Source: an uncultured SAR86 cluster bacterium
Lineage (GTDB): Bacteria; Pseudomonadota; Gammaproteobacteria; Magnimaribacterales; D2472
Reading direction: 5' to 3'
Assembly: GCA_902635645.1 (NCBI GenBank)
Contig: CACPON010000002.1
Location: 1-32,625 of the forward strand
DNA: 32,625 nt
Part shown: one piece after another, positions 9,306-17,550 of the stretch
Layout of the letters: each line of letters begins with the position of its first letter
How positions within the stretch are numbered: the first letter of the stretch is position 1
Made by a program: the position numbers and the translations under genes
Notes under the pieces: generated by a model
What the model saw: only the letters and a program-made list of their open reading frames with translations
What the model was told of the DNA's origin: nothing
Databases searched by the model: none

Positions 9306-10637
9306 ATGAACAAAATTTCAAAATCATTATTCATATTAATTTTTTCAACTTCTAGCCTTTTAGCAGAAAACTTATTAGATATTTATAATGAGGCTTTAAA
9401 AAATGATCCAACCTTTAAAGCTGCAGAATATTCATATCTTGCAGACAAAGAATTAGTTGTTCAAGGTAGAGCTGCCCTCTTACCAAGCCTAACTTTGAGT
9501 GGTTCAACTAATTGGAATGAGTATTATCAAGATAAACAGCTTCAACAAGAATATAACTCATTCTCGAGCTCAGCAAGATTAACACAGCCTTTGTTCAGGT
9601 TGGATTCTTGGTTTCAGTTTAAACAATCTAAATCATTAACAAATGCTGCTGAAGCTGAGTTTGCATATGAACAGCAAAATCTTTTAGTTCGAACTGCAGA
9701 ACTTTATTTTGGGGTATTAAGAGCTATAGATAATCTAAATGCAGCCATGTCAGAAGAAAAGGCAATAAAAAAACAGCTTGATCAAGCGCAACAAAGATAT
9801 GAGGTTGGTCTTTCTGCAATAACTGGTGTGCAAGAAGCTCAACTGGCATATGACTTAAGTAAAGCATCTAGAATTAATGCAGAAGGAAGTTTATTTTCTG
9901 CAAGAGAGGCATTAAACGCATTAATAGGTAGAGAAATATTTAGTCTTGATGAATTGGGTGAGGGTTTATTAATTGAAAGTCCTGCGCCAAGCTCAAAAGA
10001 AGAATGGGTAGATATAGCATTAGAAAATAATTACCAACTTAAAGCTGCGTATTTAAGAAAAGATGCAGCTAAAAGCAATGCTAGAAATGCTGCTTCTAAT
10101 CATTTGCCTAAAATTGATATTGTTGGGTCTAAATCTGAGTCTGAAACAAATCAATTTAATTATGAGGGTATCAACTTGAATGGCCAGGGCATTCCCGTTC
10201 CTGAAATAACAGGTAGAAGAAATTTTGCTATTCAGTTTAGTATGCCAATTTTTCAAAGTGGAGCTGTCAGCTCAAGAAGAAAGCAGGCTTACGCACAATA
10301 TGAAAGAACTAATGAGAACACTTTATTTACTCAAAGAAAAATCATACAAGACGTTCGATCTGGATACTCTAGAGTTGTTACCCTGGTTGCCAATGTAACT
10401 GCTCAAAAACAAGCTGTAATCTCAGCAACTAGTGCACTTGAAGCTACTCAAGTCGGTTACAAGGTCGGAACAAGAAATGTTGTAGATCTTTTGCAAGCAG
10501 AAAAAAATCTCTATAGCGCTGAAAAAAATCTTGCTAATGCTAAGTATGATTATATTCTTGCTAATCTTAGATTAGATTTAGCCGCAGGAACTATTACTCC
10601 TGGAGACCTTGTTTCAATCAATAATCTTCTAAATTAA
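9306..10637 (+). CDS. tolC: TolC family outer membrane efflux/secretion channel
   Basis: A 443-residue outer-membrane channel for type I secretion or tripartite efflux. The N-terminal signal peptide (about residues 1-20, Lys-rich start then hydrophobic, ending SLLAEN) leads into LLDIYNEALKNDPTFKAAEY, the usual TolC opening. Two internally repeated halves follow, each with long helices; RYEVGLSAITGVQEAQ in the first half is mirrored by GYKVGTRNVVDLLQAE in the second. That duplication and the GTRNVVDLL motif are specific to TolC. No Shine-Dalgarno is visible, and a TAAAAT ends 6 bases before the ATG. mutM follows after 4 bases, so the two probably share a transcript. The partner pump genes are not in the window. 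Confidence 0.9.
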   Translation: MNKISKSLFILIFSTSSLLAENLLDIYNEALKNDPTFKAAEYSYLADKELVVQGRAALLPSLTLSGSTNWNEYYQDKQLQQEYNSFSSSARLTQPLFRLDSWFQFKQSKSLTNAAEAEFAYEQQNLLVRTAELYFGVLRAIDNLNAAMSEEKAIKKQLDQAQQRYEVGLSAITGVQEAQLAYDLSKASRINAEGSLFSAREALNALIGREIFSLDELGEGLLIESPAPSSKEEWVDIALENNYQLKAAYLRKDAAKSNARNAASNHLPKIDIVGSKSESETNQFNYEGINLNGQGIPVPEITGRRNFAIQFSMPIFQSGAVSSRRKQAYAQYERTNENTLFTQRKIIQDVRSGYSRVVTLVANVTAQKQAVISATSALEATQVGYKVGTRNVVDLLQAEKNLYSAEKNLANAKYDYILANLRLDLAAGTITPGDLVSINNLLN

Positions 10638-10641
10638 TTAA

Positions 10642-11451
10642 ATGCCAGAATTACCGGAGGTTGAAACAACTCTCAGGGCAATAAAGAAATTTCAAGGTCA
10701 AAGTCTAACCAGCATTAAAGTTCACAATAGAAACTTAAGATGGGCTGTTGCCAAAGGTCTTGAAAAAAATTCAAGAAATCAAAAATTAATTAATCTTCAT
10801 AGAAGAGCCAAATACATAATCTTTGAACTAGAAAATACTTTTCTATTACTTCATTTGGGAATGTCAGGAAGTTTGAGAATCTTAAAAAGTGAAGACAACT
10901 ATTTTCTAAAACATGACCACATTGAATTTATCTTTGATAATGAAAAGATTATTTACAATGATCCAAGAAGATTTGGTTCGCTTCATATGACAAAAGATAT
11001 TAATAATCACAAATTAATATCTCAGCTTGGCCCAGAACCTCTCTCTGAAAATTTTAATGGAGAATATCTTTTAGACTGCTGTAAAAGATCAAAAACTAAT
11101 ATTAAAACACTCATAATGAACCAAAAAAATGTTGTTGGCATTGGCAACATATATGCGTCAGAGTCTCTTTATCTCTCAAGAATAAACCCTCAGAAAGAAT
11201 CACAAAAATTAGATATTGAAGAATGTAGAAGAATTGTAAGTTCGGCAAAAAAAGTTCTGAGTGAGGCAATTAAGGTAGGAGGAACTACCCTAAAAGATTT
11301 TTACTCAGCTGATGGCAGTCCAGGATATTTCAAAATTAGATTAAATGTTTATGGGCGAAACGATCAAAAATGTAAAAATTGTGAAGAAGAAATATTAAAA
11401 GTTACTATTAATCAAAGGGCTACGTTCTATTGTCCCAACTGCCAGTCTTAA
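10642..11451 (+). CDS. mutM: Formamidopyrimidine-DNA glycosylase
   Basis: MutM/Fpg removes 8-oxoguanine and formamidopyrimidines from DNA and cuts the strand (base excision repair). The 269-residue protein begins MPELPEVETT, with the catalytic Pro2 and Glu3. It has the conserved K57 in HRRAKYI, the NPRR-type DPRRFG loop, the GIGNIYASESL helix-two-turn-helix motif, and a C-terminal zinc finger with Cys244, Cys247, Cys264 and Cys267. All key residues are present. The gene lies 4 bases after tolC and probably depends on its promoter. Its stop codon overlaps that of convergent coaD. In a light-using surface bacterium, oxidative-damage repair is expected; the pairing with tolC looks incidental. 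Confidence 0.95.
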   Translation: MPELPEVETTLRAIKKFQGQSLTSIKVHNRNLRWAVAKGLEKNSRNQKLINLHRRAKYIIFELENTFLLLHLGMSGSLRILKSEDNYFLKHDHIEFIFDNEKIIYNDPRRFGSLHMTKDINNHKLISQLGPEPLSENFNGEYLLDCCKRSKTNIKTLIMNQKNVVGIGNIYASESLYLSRINPQKESQKLDIEECRRIVSSAKKVLSEAIKVGGTTLKDFYSADGSPGYFKIRLNVYGRNDQKCKNCEEEILKVTINQRATFYCPNCQS

Positions 11452-11930
11452 GTTTGTAGTTTTGCTTTTAATGCCTGTTCAACTTTTGGATGAACAAATT
11501 TAGAAATATCGCCCTTTAGATCAGAAATTTCTTTTATCAAGCTCGAAGAAACATAGATTAAGCTTTCTTTAGGTGTTAAAAATATACTTTCTATGTCAGG
11601 AGCTAATGATCTATTCATGGTTGCTAATTGAAACTCGTATTCAAAATCTGATACTGCTCTTAATCCTCTAATAATTGCACATGCATCAAAGTCTTTAGCT
11701 AAATCAACAGTAAGTTTTCTAGGAAAACCAACAACCTCAACTTTGTTATTATCTTCGTATATAGATGTTGCAAGGTTAATCCTATCTTCTAATGAAAACA
11801 TGGGATTTTTTGATTCACTTTTTGCAATTGCAACAACTACCTTATCAAAAAGACCACAACCTCTCTCAATAATGTCCATATGTCCATATGTTATTGGGTC
11901 AAAGGAGCCTGGGTAAATTGCAACTTTCAT
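11448..11930 (-). CDS. coaD: Phosphopantetheine adenylyltransferase
   Basis: CoaD catalyses the penultimate step of coenzyme A synthesis, transferring AMP from ATP to 4'-phosphopantetheine. The 160-residue length is exactly that of the family. The N-terminal nucleotidyltransferase signature is YPGSFDPITYGHMDII (6-21), with T14 and H17 in the T/HxGH motif. Other family motifs are RGLRAVSDFEYEFQLA and the C-terminal YVSSSLIKEI loop that binds ATP. The ATG at 11928-11930 faces the 184-base gap shared with divergent proteorhodopsin. It is convergent with mutM, the stop codons sharing bases. Confidence 0.95.
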   Translation of the reverse strand: MKVAIYPGSFDPITYGHMDIIERGCGLFDKVVVAIAKSESKNPMFSLEDRINLATSIYEDNNKVEVVGFPRKLTVDLAKDFDACAIIRGLRAVSDFEYEFQLATMNRSLAPDIESIFLTPKESLIYVSSSLIKEISDLKGDISKFVHPKVEQALKAKLQT

Positions 11931-12029
11931 AAGCGAATCATACTAAACAATAATATTTAAGCAATATTTTAGAATGAATACTAAATGAATAAGAAAATCA
12001 AGTTATATCAAAAAATATATTTTTAAAAT

Positions 12030-12058
12030 TTGATACATATATCATTTTTAGCTATTAT
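12030..12058 (+). promoter_or_regulatory. Sigma70-type promoter of the proteorhodopsin gene
   Basis: TTGATA (12030-12035) and TATTAT (12053-12058) are separated by exactly 17 bases. Each differs from the consensus -35 or -10 box at one position. Transcription would begin near 12065, giving a leader of about 50 bases that contains a hairpin and an AGGAG ribosome binding site. It is the best-formed promoter seen in the window, in keeping with the high expression known for proteorhodopsin. Confidence 0.7.
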
Positions 12059-12079
12059 CTTAAGTTCATACTAACGGGG

Positions 12080-12095
12080 GAGTAATTTTTTACTC
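12080..12095 (+). promoter_or_regulatory. Leader hairpin in proteorhodopsin mRNA
   Basis: GAGTAA (12080-12085) pairs with TTACTC (12090-12095) around a TTTT loop, just after a run of G. It sits in the predicted 5' leader, upstream of the AGGAG (12104-12108) that precedes the ATG by 6 bases. A small hairpin near the 5' end could stabilise the mRNA; it leaves the ribosome binding site free. No known riboswitch was recognised. Confidence 0.35.
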
Positions 12096-12114
12096 TAAAA
12101 AATAGGAGTTTAAT

Positions 12115-12861
12115 ATGAAATATTTATTAATCTTGGGTAGTGTTATTGCGCTTCCATCTTTTGCTGCTGGCGGTGGCGATCTTGATGCTAGTGACTATAC
12201 AGGTGTTTCATTCTGGTTAGTTACTGCTGCATTATTAGCCTCAACTGTTTTCTTCTTTATTGAAAGAGACAGAGTTGCTGCAAAATGGAAAACATCGTTA
12301 ACAGTATCTGGTCTTGTTACTGGTATTGCTTTTTGGCACTACTTGTATATGAGAGGAGTCTGGGTAGAGACTGGTGAATCACCGACTGTATTCAGATATA
12401 TTGACTGGCTGCTAACAGTACCATTATTAATATGTGAGTTTTACTTAATACTTGCAGCTGCAACTAATGTTGCTGGTTCCTTGTTTAAAAAGCTATTAAT
12501 TGGTTCTCTTGTGATGCTTGTGTTTGGTTACATGGGTGAAGCAGGAATCATGGCAGCTTGGCCTGCATTCATTGTTGGGTGCTTAGCTTGGGTCTACATG
12601 ATTTATGAGCTATGGGCTGGCGAAGGAAAATCTGCATGTAATACTGCAAGTCCAGCTGTTCAATCAGCATACAACACAATGATGTATATTATTATCTTTG
12701 GTTGGGCTATTTACCCTGTAGGTTACTTTACTGGTTACCTAATGGGTGACGGCGGATCTGCCTTAAACTTAAACCTTATCTATAACCTTGCTGACTTTGT
12801 TAACAAGATTCTATTTGGTTTAATCATATGGCATGTTGCTGTTAAAGAATCTAGTGCATAA
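12115..12861 (+). CDS. Green-tuned proteorhodopsin, light-driven proton pump
   Basis: A seven-helix retinal protein of the inner membrane that pumps protons outward in light. The 248 residues start with a cleavable signal peptide (about 1-17, ending in SFA) and match, from memory, the SAR86 proteorhodopsin with only about a dozen substitutions. Key sites by that numbering are H75, R94, the proton acceptor D97, L105 (the green-tuning residue; Gln gives blue), the proton donor E108, and the retinal Schiff-base K231 in the VNKILFG motif. All pump residues are intact. The gene has its own promoter and terminator. No carotenoid or retinal-forming gene (crt, blh) is in the window, so the chromophore must come from elsewhere. 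Confidence 0.98.
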   Translation: MKYLLILGSVIALPSFAAGGGDLDASDYTGVSFWLVTAALLASTVFFFIERDRVAAKWKTSLTVSGLVTGIAFWHYLYMRGVWVETGESPTVFRYIDWLLTVPLLICEFYLILAAATNVAGSLFKKLLIGSLVMLVFGYMGEAGIMAAWPAFIVGCLAWVYMIYELWAGEGKSACNTASPAVQSAYNTMMYIIIFGWAIYPVGYFTGYLMGDGGSALNLNLIYNLADFVNKILFGLIIWHVAVKESSA

Positions 12862-12881
12862 GTAATAGATACTTAAAATTT

Positions 12882-12910
12882 AAAACCCGGTTTATACCGG
12901 GTTTTTTTTT
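12882..12910 (+). terminator. Rho-independent terminator after proteorhodopsin
   Basis: AAAACCCGGT (12882-12891) pairs perfectly with ACCGGGTTTT (12896-12905) around a TTAT loop, followed by more T to 12910. It begins 20 bases after the stop codon, so the proteorhodopsin transcript is monocistronic. Confidence 0.88.
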
Positions 12911-12914
12911 GAAA

Positions 12915-12936
12915 TTTGTTACCAGCTTGTAACAAA
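12915..12936. promoter_or_regulatory. Interrupted palindrome before the small secreted protein gene
   Basis: Perfect 8-base arms TTTGTTAC (12915-12922) and GTAACAAA (12929-12936) are separated by 6 bases. It lies directly after the terminator T-run and 47 bases before the preferred start of the next gene. No U-run follows, so it is not a terminator. It resembles an operator for a dimeric regulator. No regulator can be named. Confidence 0.35.
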
Positions 12937-12983
12937 AAGTGTGTTTTAATAATTTATATTATTGCTTATTGGAGGTGAAAATA

Positions 12984-13427
12984 ATGAAGTACCTTATAAC
13001 AACTTTAGCTATTATTTCTTTTAATGTTTACTCAGATGATCACAAAGGTTTGCCAAAACCATCGGATTGCAAGGGTAGTCCTGCTAATTACTATGTCGCT
13101 AAACTTATTGAAGGTGGAACTATCGAGGGCTGGCTAAATGCAACCAAGATGCATGAGGCTTACTATAAAGATAGAGGTTTTGATGTAGAGGTAGTACCTT
13201 CTATACAATACCTTCCAAGTGAAGAAAATAATGGACCGAGTGAAGAAGTCTTTAGGTTAAGCACTCACGTGGTTCACAAATCTTTGCCTGAACAAGAAAG
13301 ATGGTGGGATTGGAATCAAAATACAAGAACTGAGTCAGATGTTGAAGCAAGAGATGCTTTTGTTGCAGAGTATGATAAAAATAATGAGGTAACAGCAAGA
13401 AGGTATCTTTGCATACTTTCCAACTAG
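12984..13427 (+). CDS. Small secreted protein of unknown function
   Basis: A 147-residue protein I do not recognise. The start at 12984 is chosen over an upstream in-frame ATG at 12939. GGAGGTG (12971-12977) is well placed for 12984, and that start yields a clear signal peptide (residues 1-17, MKYLITTLAIISFNVYS, cut before DDHKG). The mature part is acidic, rich in Trp and Tyr, with two cysteines (in SDCKG near the start and YLCIL at the end) that could form a periplasmic disulfide. It has an ERWWDWNQN segment and a YYVAKLIEGG segment. It lies downstream of proteorhodopsin but is separated from it by a terminator. It ends 3 bases before the end of the convergent SDR gene. Confidence 0.7.
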   Translation: MKYLITTLAIISFNVYSDDHKGLPKPSDCKGSPANYYVAKLIEGGTIEGWLNATKMHEAYYKDRGFDVEVVPSIQYLPSEENNGPSEEVFRLSTHVVHKSLPEQERWWDWNQNTRTESDVEARDAFVAEYDKNNEVTARRYLCILSN

Positions 13428-13430
13428 ATT

Positions 13431-14147
13431 TTATGGAGAAATAGTTTCTCCATCATATGCTAATAAGTTTCCAGAGTCTTTTGTTGTTGCATTTTCAATT
13501 ACATTTGAAAGCAGCTCCCTACTTTGTTCTGGAGTAAATAACTTACCTTTTGCTACATTTTTCTTAAATGGCTCACTAAGATTGCTATCTACTGTTCCAG
13601 GTTGAAGTCCTAAGACAATTGCATTTGGGTTTGTTCTTTTTAATTCAATACTAAAGTTTTTTATTATCTGGTTAAGTGCTGTTTTGCTTGCTCTATATGA
13701 GTACCAGCCACCCAATTTATTGTCTGAAATACTCCCCACCCTTGCACTTAAAAAAGCCAAGACAGACTTAGTGTCTTTTGTTAGTAATGGTATGAAGTAT
13801 CTCCCAACCAATGAAGGACCAATCGTATTAACACTCATAACTTTAGTCATGCTTTCATGATTAATATCTTTAATGCTTTTTTCAGGGCCAAAGCTCTCAG
13901 AATGCAAAATTCCAGTAGCAATAATAATATGATTTAGGTGGTTATCTTTAACTTCTTCTGCTGCATCTTGAATGCTTTCTTGATTTTCAATATCCAAATC
14001 AAAACTTTGAACTTTCTTATTTTCATAACTTTGTTTTTTTCTTGAAAATGCAAATACATTTTTAACTGATTGATCGTTAGAATAATGCTCTACAAAAGCA
14101 TTGCCTATTGCTCCGGACGCACCAATAATTGCTACATTTTTATCCAT
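13431..14147 (-). CDS. Short-chain dehydrogenase/reductase (C-factor-like)
   Basis: A 238-residue classical SDR. The Rossmann dinucleotide motif is GASGAIG (9-15), and the catalytic triad is visible as S135, Y151 and K155 (YRASK). ATGIL takes the place of the usual NNAG motif, a variation seen in the C-factor/CsgA-like subgroup. Substrate and cofactor preference are not evident; an Arg-Lys-Lys after the second strand (SRKKQS) would fit NADPH. The start overlaps the symporter stop by one base (TAATG on the minus strand), so it is the third gene of a DUF4212-symporter-SDR operon. Its 3' end faces the small secreted protein gene. Confidence 0.85.
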   Translation of the reverse strand: MDKNVAIIGASGAIGNAFVEHYSNDQSVKNVFAFSRKKQSYENKKVQSFDLDIENQESIQDAAEEVKDNHLNHIIIATGILHSESFGPEKSIKDINHESMTKVMSVNTIGPSLVGRYFIPLLTKDTKSVLAFLSARVGSISDNKLGGWYSYRASKTALNQIIKNFSIELKRTNPNAIVLGLQPGTVDSNLSEPFKKNVAKGKLFTPEQSRELLSNVIENATTKDSGNLLAYDGETISP

Positions 14148-15895
14148 TAAGGTCTCCTTATATTATCTACCATTTCATAAACATGTTCTGGGGGCTTGCT
14201 ATAAAAACTGGAAACAGCTAAAGCAATAACAATGTTAATCATCATTCCAATAAAACCTATACCTTCAGGTGAAATACCCAAAAACCAGTGTTGGGCATAA
14301 TTAAATTCAATATTAATAAATTTAAAATAGCTAATATATGAAGATGTAAATATTAATCCTGACAGCATTCCTGCAATTGCTCCCTGCATATTTAATCTTT
14401 TATAAAAAATGCCAAGAAATAGAGCTGGAAAAATGGTAGATGCAGCAAGCCCAAAAGCAAAAGCTACCACCTGAGCCACAAAACCTGGGGGATATATTCC
14501 AAACAATCCTGCAACTAATATAGCTACTGCCGCAGAACATCTTGCGTATAACAGCTCTTGTTTATCAGTAATTTTTGGCATGAAAGTTTTCTTAAGCAAA
14601 TCATGAGAAACGGATGCAGATATCACCAAAAGCAATCCTGCTGCAGTTGATAATGCCGCAGCTAGAGCTCCGGCTGCTACGAGAGCAATAACCCAGCCTG
14701 GCAATTGTGCTATTTCAGGATTGGCTAATACCATGATATCTCTATCAATATATACCTCATTATTATTTGCTTGATTAGCGTCGTTACTAACCAGCCTCTC
14801 TCCATAATTGCCCTCGCCTTCAACAAACTTTGGTTTAGTTCCTTCTAAAGCGTTCCCAGCTGAGTATTGAATTAAGCCATCTTCATTTTTGTCTTTCCAA
14901 GCGATTAAGCCTATGTCTTCCCAGTTCTGAAACCACTCTGGTGAAGATTGATATTCAACATTTTGAACAGAATCAATAAAATTAACTCTTGCAAAAGCTG
15001 ATACTGCTGGAGCTGTTGAATATAAGATAGCAATAAAGATCAGTGCATAACCTGCAGACTTTCTAGCATCACTAACTTTTGGTACCGTAAAGAACCTAAC
15101 AATTACATGAGGCAGACCTGCTGTTCCGAACATTAAGGCCGCTGTAATACAAAAAATATCAATTTTACTCTTAGAATTTTCAGTATATGCATTAAACCCC
15201 AAATCTGTTGTGACCTGGTCTAGTTTATCTAAAAGGTAGGTTGAACTATCTACAAGAGTATCCCCAAAACCTAGCTGCGGAACTGGATTGCCAGTTACTA
15301 AAATTGATATAAAAATAGCTGGAACTAAATAAGCAAAAATTAATACGCAGTATTGGGCTACTTGGGTGTATGTGATTCCTTTCATTCCTCCAAGAACTGC
15401 ATAAAAAAATACTATACACATGCCTATAACAACACCAAGATTAATATCTACTTCAAGAAATCTTGAGAAAACAATGCCAACACCTCGCATTTGTCCAGCT
15501 ACATAGGTGAAGGAAACAAATATTAAGCATATCACTGCAACTAACCTTGCGGCATTGGAATAATATCTAGTTCCAATAAAGTCTGGAACAGTATATTGAC
15601 CAAATTTTCTTAAATAAGGGGCTAGCAGTAATGCGAGTAATACATAACCCCCAGTCCACCCCATTAAATAAACAGAACCATCTTTTCCAAGAAAAGCTAT
15701 AAGACCTGCCATAGAGATAAAAGATGCAGCAGACATCCAATCTGCTGCGGTAGCCATACCATTTGCAACCGGTTTGACTCCTTTTCCTGCTATATAAAAA
15801 TCATTTGTTGACTGAGCACGAGACCAAATAGCAATTCCAATGTATAGCGCAAAAGACAGACCAACAAACAAATAAGTTAATGATTGAGTATCCAT
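14147..15895 (-). CDS. Sodium:solute symporter, large subunit (VC_2705 type)
   Basis: A 582-residue inner-membrane transporter of the SSS family with about 13 hydrophobic segments. Family motifs include STNDFYIAGKGVKPVANGMATAAD near the N-terminus, WTGGYVLLALLLAPYLRKFGQYTVPDF, and AAALSTAAGLLLVISASVSHD in the later core. A hydrophilic insert at about 310-390, rich in Asn and Asp, interrupts the core, as in the VC_2705 subfamily. This subfamily is always paired with a DUF4212 small protein, found immediately upstream here with a one-base overlap. Relatives resemble the acetate permease ActP, so a small carboxylate driven by sodium is plausible but unproven. Confidence 0.88.
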   Translation of the reverse strand: MDTQSLTYLFVGLSFALYIGIAIWSRAQSTNDFYIAGKGVKPVANGMATAADWMSAASFISMAGLIAFLGKDGSVYLMGWTGGYVLLALLLAPYLRKFGQYTVPDFIGTRYYSNAARLVAVICLIFVSFTYVAGQMRGVGIVFSRFLEVDINLGVVIGMCIVFFYAVLGGMKGITYTQVAQYCVLIFAYLVPAIFISILVTGNPVPQLGFGDTLVDSSTYLLDKLDQVTTDLGFNAYTENSKSKIDIFCITAALMFGTAGLPHVIVRFFTVPKVSDARKSAGYALIFIAILYSTAPAVSAFARVNFIDSVQNVEYQSSPEWFQNWEDIGLIAWKDKNEDGLIQYSAGNALEGTKPKFVEGEGNYGERLVSNDANQANNNEVYIDRDIMVLANPEIAQLPGWVIALVAAGALAAALSTAAGLLLVISASVSHDLLKKTFMPKITDKQELLYARCSAAVAILVAGLFGIYPPGFVAQVVAFAFGLAASTIFPALFLGIFYKRLNMQGAIAGMLSGLIFTSSYISYFKFINIEFNYAQHWFLGISPEGIGFIGMMINIVIALAVSSFYSKPPEHVYEMVDNIRRP

Positions 15896-16155
15896 TAATG
15901 TTTATCTTCCTCATCATTATGATCTTTGTATTTCTTATCTAATTTATTCATTAAATAAACATAGATAAAGATAAGAACAACAAACAAATAAATACTTCCT
16001 TGTTGTGCAAACCAAAATCCTAGCTTGAAGCCACCAATTTGATACTGATCAAGAAAATCTGAAAATATTATTCCAAAACCAAAAGAAACCAAAAACCATA
16101 TTGATAAGAGAATGATTAGAATTTTGAGATTAGCTCGCCAATAATCTTTATGCAT
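15895..16155 (-). CDS. DUF4212 small subunit of sodium:solute symporter
   Basis: An 86-residue protein with two membrane helices (about 10-30 and 50-72). Its motifs are very typical of the family: YWRANLKI at 5-12, then WFLVSFGFGI, the GGFKLGFWFAQQGSI stretch between helices, and YLMNKLDKKY after the second. It has a charged His/Asp/Glu tail. It is thought to be the accessory subunit of the large symporter that follows with a TAATG overlap. The ATG at 16153-16155 has no clear Shine-Dalgarno. Divergent from the acyl-CoA dehydrogenase by 123 bases. Confidence 0.9.
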   Translation of the reverse strand: MHKDYWRANLKILIILLSIWFLVSFGFGIIFSDFLDQYQIGGFKLGFWFAQQGSIYLFVVLIFIYVYLMNKLDKKYKDHNDEEDKH

Positions 16156-16242
16156 AACTCATTAGGCCTTAATTGATATTCTCCTCTTCTTTTTTACAAG
16201 ATTCCTGATAAAAATTAAATATACCATTGTTATTAATATAGC

Positions 16243-16261
16243 TATAAACTTTTTAAAAGTT
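16243..16261 (+). promoter_or_regulatory. -10-like box and small palindrome before acyl-CoA dehydrogenase
   Basis: TATAAA (16243-16248) overlaps a palindrome with arms AACTTTT and AAAAGTT around one T (16247-16261), 17 bases before the start codon. The site would cover the transcription start, as an operator does. The sequence is AT-rich and short, so this is tentative. Confidence 0.25.
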
Positions 16262-16278
16262 AACTAACAAGAAAAATT

Positions 16279-17493
16279 ATGGGATTTGAAGTAAGCGATA
16301 AAGCAAAAGAAATAAATGAAAGACTTGGAGCATTCATGGAGGAGCATATCTACCCTCGTGAAAGAGACTATGATGAGTTTACAAGCAATCAAGACAACCT
16401 TTGGCAATATCCTGATTGGTATGAAGATCTAAAAAAAGAAGCAAAAAAACAAGAACTATGGAATTTATTTTTACCAAAAGAATATGCTCCATGGAGTCCT
16501 GGCCTAACAAATTTAGAAATTGCAGGGCTTTTTGAAACAATGTCTAAGTCTGCATGGGCACAACAAATCTTTAATTGTAATGCCCCTGATAGAGGCAATA
16601 TGGAAGTATTAGCAAAATACGGAACTCCTGAACAACAAAAAGAATGGCTCGAACCATTATTAGCAGGTGAAATTAGATCAGCATATGCAATGACAGAGCC
16701 AGATGTTGCTTCATCGGATGCAACAAATATGGAACTAGAAATTAGACGTGATGGTGATGAGTATGTTCTCAATGGAAAAAAATGGTGGACAACCGGTGTA
16801 ATTTCACCCAAATGTAAGTTTATGCTGGTGATGGGAAAATCAAATCCTGACAACCCTCGCCATACACAACACTCAACAATTATTGTGCCTACCAATGCTG
16901 AAGGCTTTTCAATCACAAGAGCCCTAAGATCTCTGGGTGAATACCACTCTCCAGGTGGTGAAGGTGATGTTGTTTTTAAAAATGTGCGAGTTCCAGTATC
17001 CAATCTGATATTAGGTGAAGGAAGAGGATTTGAAATAGCTCAAGGTAGACTTGGGCCGGGAAGATTCCAATATGCCATGATGTTTGTTGGTATGGCCCAA
17101 AGATCTTTAGAGCTGATGTGTGAAAGAGCACAAAATAGAGTTGCTTTTGGTGAGGCTCTTATTAAGAAAACTAGCGTTCAACATGAAATAGCAAGAAGTC
17201 GGTGCGATATTGAGCAATGTCGATTACTTGTTTTGTCTGCTGCTGAGAAGATGGACAAATACGGAATTGATGCTGCAAGAGATTACATCTCAATGTTAAA
17301 AATAGTAGCGCCAAAAATGTGTGAGGATGTCTCAAGCAGAGCTATACAAATTTTTGGAGGAATGGGTGTATCTCAGGATACTCCACTAGCCCATATATTC
17401 ACTACAAGCAGATTTTGTCGAATTGCAGATGGTCCAGATGAGGTTCATATGTCGCAGTTGGCAAAACTTACCATAAGATCATTGTCTGGTTAA
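16279..17493 (+). CDS. Acyl-CoA dehydrogenase (ACAD10/11-like)
   Basis: A 404-residue flavoprotein of the acyl-CoA dehydrogenase family, which introduces a trans-2 double bond into an acyl-CoA using FAD. Visible are the helical N-terminal domain, the FAD/substrate loop YAMTEPDVASSDATNM (about 135-150), the KKWWTTG motif, GRFQYAMMFVGMAQR, the QVFGG-like IQIFGGMG motif, and the C-terminal RIADGPDEVHMSQLAKL. The last is typical of the ACAD10/11-like group, usually acting on long or branched acyl chains. The chain-length preference cannot be read. No strong ribosome binding site. It is a single-gene unit ended by a strong terminator shared with the convergent TonB receptor. Confidence 0.9.
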   Translation: MGFEVSDKAKEINERLGAFMEEHIYPRERDYDEFTSNQDNLWQYPDWYEDLKKEAKKQELWNLFLPKEYAPWSPGLTNLEIAGLFETMSKSAWAQQIFNCNAPDRGNMEVLAKYGTPEQQKEWLEPLLAGEIRSAYAMTEPDVASSDATNMELEIRRDGDEYVLNGKKWWTTGVISPKCKFMLVMGKSNPDNPRHTQHSTIIVPTNAEGFSITRALRSLGEYHSPGGEGDVVFKNVRVPVSNLILGEGRGFEIAQGRLGPGRFQYAMMFVGMAQRSLELMCERAQNRVAFGEALIKKTSVQHEIARSRCDIEQCRLLVLSAAEKMDKYGIDAARDYISMLKIVAPKMCEDVSSRAIQIFGGMGVSQDTPLAHIFTTSRFCRIADGPDEVHMSQLAKLTIRSLSG

Positions 17494-17510
17494 ATTCTAG
17501 ATAACCAAAT

Positions 17511-17538
17511 AAAAAAGGGAGCATGAGCTCCCTTTTTT
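17511..17538. terminator. Bidirectional terminator
   Basis: A perfect 12-bp stem: AAAAAAGGGAGC (17511-17522) and GCTCCCTTTTTT (17527-17538) around an ATGA loop. It starts 17 bases after the acyl-CoA dehydrogenase stop and lies 12 bases beyond the end of the convergent TonB receptor gene. Because A and T runs flank the GC core on both sides, it can serve both strands. Confidence 0.9.
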
Positions 17539-17550
17539 ATTTTCTGAAAT

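Noticed and set aside
12115-12861. Blue-absorbing or sodium-pumping rhodopsin
   Set aside because: Residue 105 is Leu (green), and the helix-C pattern D97, T101, E108 is that of a proton pump, not the NDQ pattern of sodium pumps.
12939-12983. Upstream in-frame start for the small secreted protein
   Set aside because: The extra 15 residues would bury the signal peptide, and a strong GGAGG is correctly spaced only for the start at 12984.
16389-17003. 204-residue open frame on the minus strand inside the acyl-CoA dehydrogenase gene
   Set aside because: It is fully antisense to a clearly conserved gene, has low-complexity Ser/Pro-rich content and no recognisable domain.
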